Origin: Nipponacmea schrenckii
Taxonomy: Eukaryota; Mollusca; Gastropoda; Lottiidae
Direction: 5' to 3'
Length of the DNA: 64,000 nucleotides
NCBI GenBank assembly: GCA_030562195.1
Contig: CM060203.1
Coordinates: forward strand, 9,686,208 to 9,750,207
Positions within the stretch are counted from its first letter, which is position 1; every line of letters starts with the position of its first letter. The notes beneath the pieces were generated by a model, which did not search any database, was not told where the DNA came from, and was given only the letters and a program-made list of their open reading frames with translations. A program made the translations under genes and the position numbers. Shown here in pieces: positions 1 to 11,812 of the stretch.

Positions 1-1241
1 TATTATATTTTTGACTGGAATTCATTATGGATAAGGGTTAAAGGTATTACTATTTCAAAGAAAATAGATTCATTGACGAATGCAACACAAAATGTATCCA
101 GTTTGTACTATCCAAAGATTAACATACGATTAAGCAACCTTTACAGCAATTACGAAAAAACACTTAACCAGAAGTTCAATGAAAAAATCAAATTTCCGGG
201 TTAAAATGAATTTTAACCTGATCAGAAATAAAAAGAAAGAATGTCAGATTAAATGGAAGTTGTATTATAATAATTGTATAAAATCAATGTTTGTGTTTTG
301 TGTATAGTATGTGATTTTTTGTCTTCAATTTTTATGATTATTGATGTCATTTGTCCGATAGAAAAGAACAAATTCCTTGTGATTCCAAACTTTTTTCATT
401 TTATACGCCCACTTTGATATGTGGAAACGATGGGATTTGCATTTACTAACCGATCTTTAGTGGATTTGAGTTATTGCCCTACCTTTTAACCTGAATTTGT
501 TTCGTGTGCACCCAGGTCGGTTCGAAAATATCGTAAAAGGTAAATGCGATGCCAAATACCCACATATTAACAATAAATACCACCCCTCCCCCAATTCTCT
601 CCTGCATCTTCGTCAATTTTGCTATTCGCGTATTTGCAAAATTGATGAATGTACAGCTGTGAATGTCTGCTTGTAATAAATTCCAAATGGATGGTTTCAA
701 TCCAATCAAGCGCAACCTTTTTCGTTACGCTCACATTATCGTATATTGGTCGGAGGGTGCCGTGCCTATATCCGTATGCAGTCTCGTCCACGACAGGCAT
801 GTAAACACGATAGAGATCTGAGTTTATTTTTGGTTTTAATGAAATCCGATGTGATCATTTATATTGATCGTCAAAATTGAATTTGACGTTTTTTCGGCTT
901 TTGAGTTGTTGTCCTTGACTAACTGAAACGTGCGTCATAATCTATTTGTAAACCAAATAGATACTTTAGTTTTCATCCAATTTTATTGAAATTCGGCGTG
1001 ATCCATTATATTGATGAGAGCTTTATTAAGTCTGAAAATAACAATTTCTCGAACAGTTTTTGTGCTTTTATCCTTGAATTTGGTTGTGCCATTTTACAAA
1101 TACTCTTTTTCTAGAGACTTATCCAGTTAGTATTACAAATAATTATCATATTTCTTTATTTCATTATTTAGTAAATTAGTATATGTTATCACCGATAAGT
1201 GTTTGCTGATAACAAACTCATTCTCTATCACAAAAATCAAA
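1..1241. other. Upstream intergenic / 5' region of the SLC24 exchanger
   Basis: No coding exon is recognised here. The stretch is AT-rich. Two similar segments, about 835-930 and 975-1090, share a core of the type GAAATYCGRYGTGATC followed by TTATATTGATSR, so it holds a diverged tandem duplication of roughly 140-150 bp. The promoter and any untranslated exons of the downstream exchanger presumably lie here, but no TATA box or initiator stands out. Short open frames on the minus strand around 479-800 lack any family resemblance and are treated as noise. Confidence 0.4.
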
Positions 1242-4200
1242 ATGGCGGACGCAAATAACAAATACTGCTATAAACAATTTAGACGGAAACGACGTTTTAT
1301 TGCACTTGGGTTCGTGGCTGCAGTTTACGTTGGGTTTGTGATTCTGGGTCTTGTAACTCAGCTTATCTCAAAGCAATTCGAAAATATTTACTTCCCAAGC
1401 CACAGTGGATCAACCAGAGATGGCATTCATATGCGTTTCAAACGAGATGTCCTTCAAGAAGGTAATCTTTATATTTAAAAGGCTTCTGCTTAAACTCTTA
1501 GGTTTATTACAATTTAAAGTCACATATTTAAGACAGCTGATGGAATTTTTATCTATTTCTTAGCTTTTTTCTAATTTGTACCTGATGGGATTGTCGATAT
1601 GGCGCTGTATGTGGTTCAAAATACGATCCAAGTCAGATTTTATAAATTCTTAACATCTCGTCGTCATTTCTAATGTAGAAGTGACAAAATCCTATAAAAT
1701 TGAAGTATTTTAAAGTGTAATATATCCTATCTTAATTACTTTTTTTGTTATCTTTTCTTGGGTTAGTTTATTTTCCTTCAGAAATACGAAAGATAATGAT
1801 ATGCAGAAAATTTCACGTGGTCGAATTTAATTCCCGTAATATACGATCCGAAGTTTACGATTCAGTTAACACGATCAAGTGGAGAAAGACTACAATCCGA
1901 GTAGCCTACTACGATCCAGTGATGAAGTCCCAAAGATTACTATGCGCGTTCTGCGTTCTACAAAGTCTATAGTCTACATTACGTTCTTGGAAGAGTACAA
2001 TTGCAAAAAGTAAATAAGATAGGAGATATTACACTTAAAAATACTTCAATATTAGAGGATTTTCACTTTTACCTAAGAAATGACGACGAGATTTTAAGAA
2101 TTTATACAATCTGATTTGGATTGTATTTTCAAAAGCAATTTAGAAGAGTTAAATGGTAGCGTAACTACCGTCAAAAAGGTGACGTAGACCTAAAATATCA
2201 ATATTTGGCGACTTCAGCTAACGTCAACACAGCGGCGGCAACATTAAGACGTCAATTGACTTCAAAATGGCAACGTCGGCTAAAGTTATTGTCAACAAGG
2301 GGACGTCGGCAATTTCCTCACAGCGATGTCATCAACATGGCGATGTCAACAAGTAATGTCAACAAGTAACGTCAAGATGGCGACGTCAACCAACGTCAAA
2401 ACAGGCACCAAAATAATGCCCTGTCCATATTATTCCTTATTGTTTCAGATGTGAAGAACTGTACTCCAAGATCAGTAGATAATTTCCCTGGTAATTTTAT
2501 GACCCTAGAAGAAACACAGGACGGTGGGGTATTCATACATATATTGTTTGCAGTCTATCTGTTCGGTGCTCTTGCTATTATTTGTGATGATTATTTCGTA
2601 CCGTCCTGTGAGCATATCTGTACAGGTAAAACAATCCTCTTATACGTAACTTTCATAAGCAACCTGGAAAGTAACTTGCCACCTCGCTTTCTGCTCATTA
2701 GTACCCTTGATCTTAATATTAACTAAATCTCTTTTAGGCTATAGAAAACAGCATACAATAATATAGTAATACTCATACGAACAAACCACATATCATCGTC
2801 AAATGAATCTTTTGTTCCCAAAAGCTACATCAGGTGCTAACGCTCACACATTGTCTTGTACTGTATATCATTTCACGTAATAGGTCTGAAGCTGCAAGAA
2901 GATGTCGCTGGAGCAACATTTATGGCTGCCGGGAGCTCTACACCAGAATTCTTTACATCAGTCGTTGGTATATCATTCCTTTATACATGTTTCCTAAAAC
3001 TGCTACAAATGAAGACGGACTTGCACAGCGTTCTGATATCTCGAAAATTTCAAACCTATCTGTGACCCACTAGCATAATAGATAACGTTTACCCAAGTTT
3101 CAATATAATGTTTCATTTCCGAGATATCAGGTATCTCGGGTATATTGATCTGCTTAGCTGTCGGGAAAAGGTTTTAAAACTTAAATTATATTTCGCAATA
3201 TCTGCTTGTACTTACTAAAGCATGAACCGATATGAACCAGCCAGAAGTGACTAGAAACGTCCAAAGAAAATGTGAAGTGACCAGGAACCGACCTCCTACT
3301 ATTTTGCGATGAATTCGAGGAAACTAATTGTTAATAACGTTTGTATATGAATTCAAATGACGGACAACTGCCTCACTTTTTCGACGAGTGGTAGAAAATG
3401 AATTTTATTTTACAGGTGTTTTTATCGCTCAAAGTGATGTTGGTGTTGGTACAATTGTGGGGTCTGCTGTGTTCAATATTCTCTTTATTATTGCTGCATG
3501 TGGACTATTCACTGGAATGGTAAGTATCAAAGGATAAACATCAGGTCTGTTTGTAAAATAATCTCTGGAATGACATACGATAAAAGTAACAACTGTGTAA
3601 TATTACAGAATGTAGACTGTTTTCTGGTATACATATTGTTTCAATATAGAGACAAATCAGACACAATACCCCTGTATAAACATAGAAATTTGATATCTAT
3701 TAACATATTTCTTTAGAAGTAGATCATGTCATTTTATATTTCTTTTTAAATGAATTTTATAGGTGATCGAGTTATCATGGTGGCCCATGTTTCGAGATCT
3801 TATTTTCTATATCATCTCAATTGTAGCTTTAATTTTAGCTATATATGACGGAGAAGTATTTTGGCAAGTTTGTTTTCTTTATCGTCTCTCGTAACGTCTC
3901 TCGTAACTGGCCTCTTCTTGTTGTGATTTTGTATGGGTGAATGGCTGAGGGACGGTTATTCGAGTTACGTGTACATGTAAAAAATATCCTCCAGCATCAG
4001 CATTCCCACTTTTCTTTTGTTATTTTTTCTTGCAAAATTGTTTTAGCTTAATTAGCGTATTTAGTTACATTACATTAGATATGGTGTTGTGAATCTTCGT
4101 TACTTTCACAATATAAAGAAAATATGTAGTAGCAAATACTATGTTGCATCAAAATTACATTATTGTTACGCTATAAGTCTTATATTAGCGAGTAAAACGT

Positions 4201-6856
4201 TTCTTATACTTGTAATCACCTCCTGAACTCAAATAATTTCAAATGCGCCATGTTTCAAGGTTTCCGACTATGTATTTGACTTTTAAAATTTCAGGTATGA
4301 GGCATTGATAATGTTTCTATTCTACATCGTCTATATCATCATCATGTATTTTAACCCTCTTCTAGAGACAAAAGCTTTGAATCTTGTAGCCAAATTGCGT
4401 GCTAGGTATTTCCCTCAAAGTGAAGAAGAACAGGCTTTGCTTAAAAACGAGGAACAGGAGTCTTTCTCGTATACAGATCTATTAGATAAACAGTCAGTTG
4501 AAACTGGATTTACCGATATTGTTGAAGAAGATTTAGTTAAAGTGGAACATATTAACCAAGAGAAAGGTATATGTATCTTTCAGTCAGGATAGCATATTCA
4601 TCAAATTGGGTTATTTGATTAAAGTAATTGTCAATGTAGTTTTAATAGTTTAACCAACTTGTAACAGGTTATGGAAGTATTAAAGCAAGAATCAAGCATT
4701 TGAATGTTAAGTTCCTATCTTTTTAGTTGGCAGTATATAAAACTCTTTAATAATGATTGGTTTTTGACCGTTCCAGATCAAGAATATGAATCACCATGGG
4801 AAATCCCTGATTCTTTTTTGATGAGACTATTTTGGGTAGCTATGTTTCCTGTTAAAGCCTTAGTTTATGTGACTATACCAGATTGCAGAAAACCAGGAAA
4901 ATGGAGAAAACTATTCTTACTGACTTTTCTATGTTCGATTATTTGGATTGCTGGCTTGTCATACTTAATGGTCTGGATGGTTACAATTGCAGGTAAGTTT
5001 TATACGCGCACATGGAAATGTGGACGTATATTTTCTTCTTCCATGTCATTCAGTCTGTAGATACGTTTGTCAATATTTCTTGTTGTGAGGCTACAGCTTT
5101 CAGCTTTAAATGAAACGACTTATAATCATACAGGCTATATTGGTGAATCTACGTGTGATCATTGGAATCTATAATACCATGATTAAGTAACACTTTCTGA
5201 GTATTGAATAGGAACTTGACAGATTAATCATTAGAATGCATATTGCTCTTTATTGAATATAGAAATGTAACAAAGCTGCTGTCCGTATATTTATCCTGCC
5301 TGGCAAGCTATTTTTAGTTAATTGAGTTCAAAACTGATTGTTAACATTGGTAACAAGCTTTAATTGATAGCTTAGTGTAGTTTGATTGGATGCCTCAGTG
5401 GGCGGATGCCACCTTGTCTGACAAGCTATTTTCAAATACTCTGTGGTCAGTCATATGTGAAATCACAAGCATGTTATCTGCACACAGCCAGTTTAGGACT
5501 TGAAAATACTCACGAATTCTTTGGTATATAAAGCACAAAAATGGAACTAACAATACTGCAAAATTGCAATTTGTTCTGATTATACAGATTGATTCGTGAA
5601 TTAGTCGACATCATGAAATATTTGTGTAATTATTTTCCACGGCTGTTACTAGTAGTGTAATAACTACATTTGATCAATTGCTTTTGATACCTATATCATG
5701 TTAGAGATCAAATATCTAAATATTGTAAAGTACAATTCAATAAAGAACTACCACATAATAAATAAATTAATTATTGTAATAACTAATATTTCGTATGGGT
5801 TCTGGAAGGTTATGGATATAAATTTAAACACATTACCTGCTTTAACAGGTTATCAAGTCGAAAATGGCAGACATGACTTCATAAAATTTCGAACTACTTT
5901 GACGTTCGGTCTAAAGATTTCCATTATCTATGGGTTGACCTTAATGTACTTTTAGTTTAGTTTTGTTCTTTGAGTAAAATGCGAATTCGGTTGATTTCAT
6001 TTTACGGTAATGGCCAACAACCCATAATCTTTGTCTTCGTCTTCGAGCGCAACTAGCATAAAGCCTCTTTCGACTACGATTTTGACTAACCGACTACAGT
6101 CGCGTCACAAGCCTTAAATTGATGTTATCTTGCTATTTTTTATGCCATCATAGAATAAATAAGTAGTGTCTTAAACTACTATACATTCATTTTAGGAGAT
6201 TCTTTAGAGATACCCGATACAGTGATGGGTCTGACATTATTAGCTGCTGGTACTAGTGTTCCTGATTGCCTAGCTAGTATACTTGTAGCTCGAGACGGTA
6301 GGTACTTACAGCTAGGTGCATGTTATCAAGATTTTGACACTTTAGCACCATGACCGATCAGAAATATGACATGTAGGCCTAGGTCAACTACTTCGGTTGA
6401 TAGTAATAAGTCCATGGCCATTGAACACCAACAAGACAACACCACAAACATATTATTGTACTATCCAACAAGATTTATCTTGTTCTTCCTAATTCGTTGA
6501 CAGCCTTTTCGGATTTTCTCTAAATTTCAGGCCTTGGAGATATGGCCGTGTCAAATTCAATTGGTAGCAACATTTTTGATATTCTCATGTGTCTTGGATT
6601 TCCATGGTTACTGGAAACATTGCTATCAGGTGGTGATGAATCTGTGGAGATCAACAGTGCTGGGTTGACGTACTCGTCTATCATTCTTCTTTCAACTGTG
6701 GCATTTTTATTAGTGGCAATACTTGTAAACAAGTGGAAATTGGACAAAAAATTAGGAGTTACCTTCATGTTTGTATATGTTTTTGTTATTGCAATCGCTT
6801 GTTTGTTTGAACTTAATATTTTTGGTGACTTTAATGCTCCAGCTTGTCCCAGATGA
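1242..6856 (+). CDS. K+-dependent Na+/Ca2+ exchanger (SLC24/NCKX family), 9 exons, complete
   Basis: Exons: 1242-1461, 2449-2625, 2884-2967, 3416-3519, 3763-3863, 4295-4566, 4777-4992, 6196-6297, 6531-6856. They give 533 aa with all phases closing. The family swaps Na+ for Ca2+ plus K+ across plasma or internal membranes. Seen: an N-terminal hydrophobic segment (about residues 25-48); the alpha-1 repeat in exons 3-4 ([17 protein letters not shown], Glu retained); an acidic cytoplasmic loop of about 90 residues (exons 6-7); and the alpha-2 repeat in exons 8-9 ([13 protein letters not shown], then NSIGSNIFD). The Asp residues of the alpha-2 motifs, linked in NCKX2 to Ca2+ and K+ binding, are present, so this fits NCKX and not NCX. 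The ATG at 1242 has a good context (AAAATGG). The fifth intron uses a GC donor (3864). The short loop and the WYE motif hint at the NCKX3/4/5 side, but the subfamily is not settled. Confidence 0.93.
1612..2137. repeat. Long inverted repeat (foldback/MITE-like element) in intron 1 of the exchanger
   Basis: The arm at about 1612-1752 reads, as reverse complement, almost the same as about 1994-2137. For example TCTCGTCGTCATTTCT (1665-1680) faces AGAAATGACGACGAGA (2078-2093), and TGTAATATATCCTATCTTA faces TAAGATAGGAGATATTACA. Arms of about 140 bp enclose about 240 bp in which TACGATCCRAG-type words recur (1838, 1911 and in the left arm at 1621). No transposase is encoded. It is best described as a non-autonomous foldback or MITE. 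Target-site duplications were not resolved by eye. Confidence 0.8.
2160..2412 (+). repeat. Degenerate ACGTCA-rich minisatellite just upstream of exon 2
   Basis: About 10 imperfect copies of a 24-27 bp word close to GTCAACATGGCGACGTCAAC are seen between the foldback element and the splice acceptor at 2447-2448. Variants include CAACGTCGGC, GGACGTCGGC and GCGATGTCATC. The same word family occurs in reverse orientation at about 28960-29350, inside an intron of the VWD/EGF gene. Confidence 0.75.
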
Positions 6857-9056
6857 CAATTTTATAGGGTTTTTTTTGTCAAAAATATCCATTAATAAAT
6901 CTTTGTTTGTATTGGTTTAGCTTCTATCTGCGCTAGGAAACACAGCGACAATTGGATTACTTCCACTTAATTTTGGAAGCCGGATGTAAATTACCTTGAC
7001 CTCCTGTGTGGATAACCTTAGCCCTTGAATAGATTTACTATTATCGTTCAAACCCTTAATGTGCTTGTTTGAATTTGTTTATTTCTGACTGGCAAAAAAG
7101 GCGTGCTATTTTGGATTAAATGGTTAAGAAAAAGGGTCAACTTATTCAATAGATTATGAGCACAGACTTTCACACACACATTCTATGTAAAAACTATATA
7201 AGAAAATAATGATTGTGCGACATTTATGATACTTTAAAGTTATTTCGATTGGAATGCTACCTTTTGTACTCCTCCTGGTTGACATTTTGAGATAATTTAG
7301 AATTCACTTGCAGACTGAGTTATTCTTATTATGTATGTGTTCTGTCCTCATTTTGCCAAGAGAAGAGTAACATTTTTCATTTTTTTTTTATATTCAGATA
7401 AAGTGATGATAATTTATTCTTTATTTCCTAAATTAGGCATGCATGGGCGATTAAAAGGACGTCATATACTATAGGAATGTATTGGCCTTTCGTATGCAGT
7501 GATTTATTTACTATAAATAAAGGTAAAGGTAAAAGATGTAGGCGTTGAATTTAGCAGACCAACAAAACCATGATGTCTAGTTAATCCGGTAGCTAAAAAT
7601 AGTAAATGACATTGGGGTTCTAGATACTTAATATATCAACAAAGATCACTAGCCAATGTTTACTTAATTTTGAACTGCTACAGGTTACTTATATTATGTT
7701 CATAATTAGAAAAAGTAAGCATTCAGACATACAATATATATGCTAATAAAGAGATAGTAGCCTATGTGACCAGACGAAACTCCTGGGGTCTATGTATTGT
7801 TTTTAAAAATGGAACTAAAACAAAACTTATGCGGTTCTAACATGGAAACAACATACAAGAACCTAGTTCGCAGCTATTTCAAATCCCTACCGCCCTACCT
7901 TAATAAGTTCATTTTTCAAAAACAAATATACAGCCTTCTAATCACATTTAAAGGTTTAGCAATAGATTTTAAATATGATCGACTTTTTTTCAGCCCTAAA
8001 CTTAGGCGTATTATTATTAAAGGAGGCAGGCTTATTGCCTGATACTCCCGAAAAATTTCCTTGAACTCACATCGAAATGCTACGCTACAATTAAAAATTG
8101 GAATGGTTTTTAAAATGATAGCTTAAAATCGTGTAAAACTGTCCGTAAATTTACATGTGTTTACATGACATTATTTATTGAAGTTGTCGTGATTTGTAAA
8201 GGCCTATATTTATCCCAATTATGATTTTAAACGCCCAACTTTTTTCTACCTGTGAGACTAACTATTTTTTCTCCATAATATAAATCAGATTATACGCTTC
8301 AATAAACGACGTGACAACAGGATGTATTTGAAATGTATTGGGTCGCTATAATAAAAGAAAATGTGGTTTATACTAGTATATGTCATTATTTAGGAAGTAA
8401 GGAACTTTGGCGTCACACGATACGATTTAGAAAAAGTCACGACAAATTGGATTTAAGAAAAGCTTAAAGAGCAGTGCTGATACTTAGTTAATGTTTTTGT
8501 ACTTAAGTACTTTTCTGTTATTTGTGTCAGATATTTACGCTCTACATTTTGTGTTACTAATTTTCTGATCACGAAATTAAGGTGGGTGAACTCTTTATTT
8601 AATGACTACCTTTAATCTTATTAGATAGGCATGTCCAACCTTTTGAAATCGCCGGATTGTAGTAGGAAAAGGCTATATATACGCGGTATATTTTAGTATA
8701 TCGTTCCATATTTGAAGGTTTTTGAACATTTATTTGTGACTAAGGATTATTGAATTAAGTGTATGTTTTTTGGAATTAAAGCGCAAGAACTGATATCAGA
8801 ATATTAGCGAAATTGCAAGTGTTGTCGTCACAGGGTAGACGCGAAGTATACTCAACGAGTTTAATTTTGTTAAAATTGCCTATAACTTTTATTGATATGT
8901 GCTCTTGGCATTAATATTGATTGCTTGCTTTTTTAATGTCATTTCTAGATTTTACACTTAAATTGTTTTTGATCGATTTCTAAATGTTATTATACCGGTA
9001 TTTGAAACTATGCAATTCGTGTATTGACAGCCGATTCAGTTTTTTGCTCATTAAAG
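6857..9056. other. Intergenic stretch with no recognised gene
   Basis: AT-rich sequence between the exchanger and the Spaetzle-like gene. A candidate polyadenylation signal AATAAA lies at 6894-6899, about 40 bases after the exchanger stop. An open frame at 7797-8042 has no recognisable homology, splice partner or good start context and was not called. No RNA gene or clear transposon is seen. Confidence 0.4.
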
Positions 9057-9128
9057 TATAAAAGTCTTTGTTCAGGCTACGATTTACAACTCCAACAGTG
9101 AACATTGTTCTGATTTTGCGCTTGAAAG
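9057..9128 (+). promoter_or_regulatory. TATA box and non-coding first exon of the Spaetzle-like gene
   Basis: TATAAAAG at 9057-9064 lies about 30 bases upstream of a plausible start near 9085-9095. A good donor (GAAAG|GTAAGG) at 9128/9129 would splice to the acceptor TTGCAG at 9453-9458, whose next base is the A of the initiating ATG. This gives a short untranslated exon of about 40 bases. The TATA position, donor and acceptor agree with one another, but the transcription start is inferred. Confidence 0.5.
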
Positions 9129-9458
9129 GTAAGGAATAAAGTAAGTGTTTCGAGTGTGTAATATAAAATTATATTGACTTACTTGATATAACTGATTCGA
9201 TATTCGAACCCTTGCATTATCTACATAGACATTACTTTATGTTTGACCTGATATTTTCAAATACGTAATTAGTACAATAAAGTTTCGATAATATGTATAA
9301 TATTAAAACGACTTTAAGAATCAAAAGCCTAGAAGCAATATATTTGGGTTAAATGTTTAGTAGTTGCATAATAATTTTGTATAGGGTGTTCGAGAAGAAT
9401 AGTGATTTGTGGTCTTTAAACTTCAAAAGACAGCTCAATTGAAACCTTTCCCTTGCAG

Positions 9459-10824
9459 ATGATGTTTCTGAAAACAGTCATAGTCTCCGCAACAATATTG
9501 GTCGGAATTTCAACATTGGTATCATCACAATCCAATAGACCCAGAACACTACCCTCTTTTTGTGAAGGAGAAAAATGTGTCACATTACCTACAAAAAGGA
9601 TTTATAAAATATACAAAAACTTGTTATTGACTAAAGAAGAAATTCAAAAGAAACTTGATGTTTGGGCTATGAATAGGAAAGAAAGGTTTGGTCAGAGTGG
9701 TGCCGGCTCTTTTTTCACGGCCTTGTGTAGAAATCCATTCTTTGAAAGGTGAGACAGATGTACATGTACTTGTAGTTTAATTAATACTTGTCGAAGAAGC
9801 GTAAGATGTATTGGTTCACATGCTTCGATGGGCAATAAATAGATGTTCATTTTTTTAGCTATACCTATCACTTTTCAGGGTGGTAATCCAACGTTCACAT
9901 AGATTACAATTCGATAGAAATGTATATAATTTAAGGCTTGTTGAAATAACTATGATGTTATAACTAACATCTGTAACATACGCATGTATCATCTATGATA
10001 ATCGTTGATATTATCTATTTAAAAGGCAACAGTTTTGCAGAAATTGGAAAGAAAGTAACCAAGACTACGATTTGTGTTGTCCAACGTAAGTCATTTTTTT
10101 TTTGCGTTCCTCGTAAGTGAAAAGAAAACTGAGCAAAAGATCCCTATTGGAGCAGAGTAATTAATCGGCCATGTAATATCTTAATATGCAGCTTTTTTCA
10201 CTGAAAATTGAATAAAACGAAAGAGATATTGTTTAGACAAACAACACCAGGTATTCTTAAGGCGACCATGCCCTTCTTTTTGATAGAAATTTGGTGCAGA
10301 AATACATAACTATTGATTGTATAATTACAGGCAAATCCACCATAAGTCTAGTAACATATTGACTAATACTAGAAATAAAACAAGAGTTTTGGTGAAATTA
10401 CAAAACCCACTTCGTGAGCAGTTTATTCCAGAAGCAACATGTTTGTTAGTATTTACTTCAGTTTCTTAATTCAGTATTTCCTGAATATATTTTATGATGA
10501 AAGTCATATATCAGACACTTATTGATATACTCTCCCTCTCCGTACAAACGCATCTGAATTCAGTCTGTAGCAACTGATTCTTAAAAATGGTGTATATAAA
10601 TGAACATAACAAAGATTGTATTTTATCTTCATAACGTAGCCTATTTTTGAAACTTTTGCAGGTCTAGTGGAGCTTGCTTTAAAGGTGTAGGTACCTGTCG
10701 TGTAGATACAATATCTGTGTGGTTATTGGTGTACAACATATTTCTTCCATCATTATATTGTGAATTTGACGAGTTTGAGATTCCTGCCTATTGTTCCTGT
10801 AAAACAAAGCAATCCGGGAATTAA
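9459..10824 (+). CDS. Secreted cysteine-rich protein, Spaetzle/Trunk-like cystine-knot ligand (tentative), 4 coding exons
   Basis: Exons: 9459-9748, 10026-10085, 10331-10444, 10662-10824; 208 aa, phases close. Residues 1-23 are a clear signal peptide. After about 90 charged residues comes a Cys-rich C-terminal half with the spacing ..CC-x33-C-x4-C-x6-C-x17-C-x12-C-x-C. The last stretch, FDEFEIPAYCSCKTK, closely matches the end of Spaetzle cystine-knot domains (hydrophobic, Phe, x-Ile-Pro, x-Cys-x-Cys), and the preceding VLVKLQN...FIPEATC matches the strand-and-Cys pattern before it. Spaetzle-family ligands are secreted, proteolytically activated ligands of Toll receptors; neurotrophin and IL-17 folds are alternatives. 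No clear dibasic activation site precedes the knot. The third coding intron uses donor GTTAGT, chosen because it alone keeps the frame. Secretion is firm; the family call is moderate. Confidence 0.72.
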
Positions 10825-11037
10825 AATTTTGCAACTTCTCAGTGTCAAATAAGACATGATTTGTGTTATGTTGAATTTCTCGCTTCTTGCCTTTTATTTT
10901 AGAAATAGAAGATGGAAATGACTAATTTGAAAATACCTATATATGGAATTATAAAGAAGTTAAATTTATCTGTATTGTTATCCTGTCAAAATAATGGGTA
11001 TATTAAAATCTTATCAAGTATATAAATCCATATCTGG

Positions 11038-11112
11038 ATAGTACAATAAACCAAGGCCCTTTGTTTGGCACGTTAAAGTTCCTTCTACTGATGGATTTTT
11101 TTTTACCTTACA
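11038..11112 (+). repeat. SINE-like 3' tail fragment
   Basis: The words GTACAATAAACCAAGGCCCT and GCACGTTAAAGTTCC resemble a longer element at about 38925-39125 (GGACAATAAACCGGGGCTCT and GCACGTTAAAGATCC). A shared word order in two intergenic places indicates a dispersed retroposon family. Here only the 3' part remains. Confidence 0.5.
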
Positions 11113-11277
11113 GCACATCGCATTAGCGGTACGGAATAGTAGAATGTAAAACTTCATTCATTGCACTTTACCTCTCGGATATATCTGAGAGCACGAAATG
11201 GGAGACAACTCCGATAGTCAAAACATAGGACCGATTCATTTTCCATACCTTCTATAACTTTTGTTATATGACTAGTG

Positions 11278-11553
11278 TTCATTTCAGAGAGGGATATTAA
11301 CTGTTGTCGATTTCAGAGAGGGATATTAACTGTTGTCGATTTCAGAGAGGGATATTATCTGTTGTCGATTTCAGGGTTGGATATTGACTGAAGTTCATTT
11401 CAGAGAGGGATATTGACTGATGTATATTGCAAAGAGGGATATTATATGTTGTCGATTTCAGAGTTGGATATTGACTGGTATTCTTTTCAGAGAGGGATAT
11501 TGACTGCTGTCCAGTGCAGAGAGGGATATTGACTGTCTATGTCAGAGAGGGAT
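11278..11553 (+). repeat. Tandem minisatellite, ~30 bp unit
   Basis: About nine copies of a unit near TTTCAGAGAGGGATATTRAC followed by TGTTGTCGA are visible. The first copies are almost identical, with length jitter of 1-3 bases and increasing divergence to the right (GAGTTGGATATTGACTG variants). It lies between the 3' ends of the Spaetzle-like gene and the P450 gene. Confidence 0.9.
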
Positions 11554-11812
11554 AATGAATCAGCACATTAAAATAGTTGTTTAAATAACTGAGTGAGGCT
11601 TTCAGATTTCCCTTTTTATTAGGTAGATTGTTATATTACAGTAAGAAGGTTAACGTAATAAAGAGTCAAAATTACGCGATATTTTTAAATCTGAGAATAA
11701 ATTTATCCGAAGATGACTGACTTGATTTCCACATGAAACTATTTATACAATGGTATTATAAAATAGATCATCTACAGGTACATGACATGCTAATATGCTA
11801 TCGGGAATTTAT

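Noticed and set aside
1745..1972. 75-codon plus-strand open frame
   Set aside because: It lies in the spacer of the foldback element within an intron and has no homology.
7797..8042. 81-codon open frame on the plus strand
   Set aside because: No recognisable family, AT-rich codon content like the surroundings, and no flanking splice signals that extend it.
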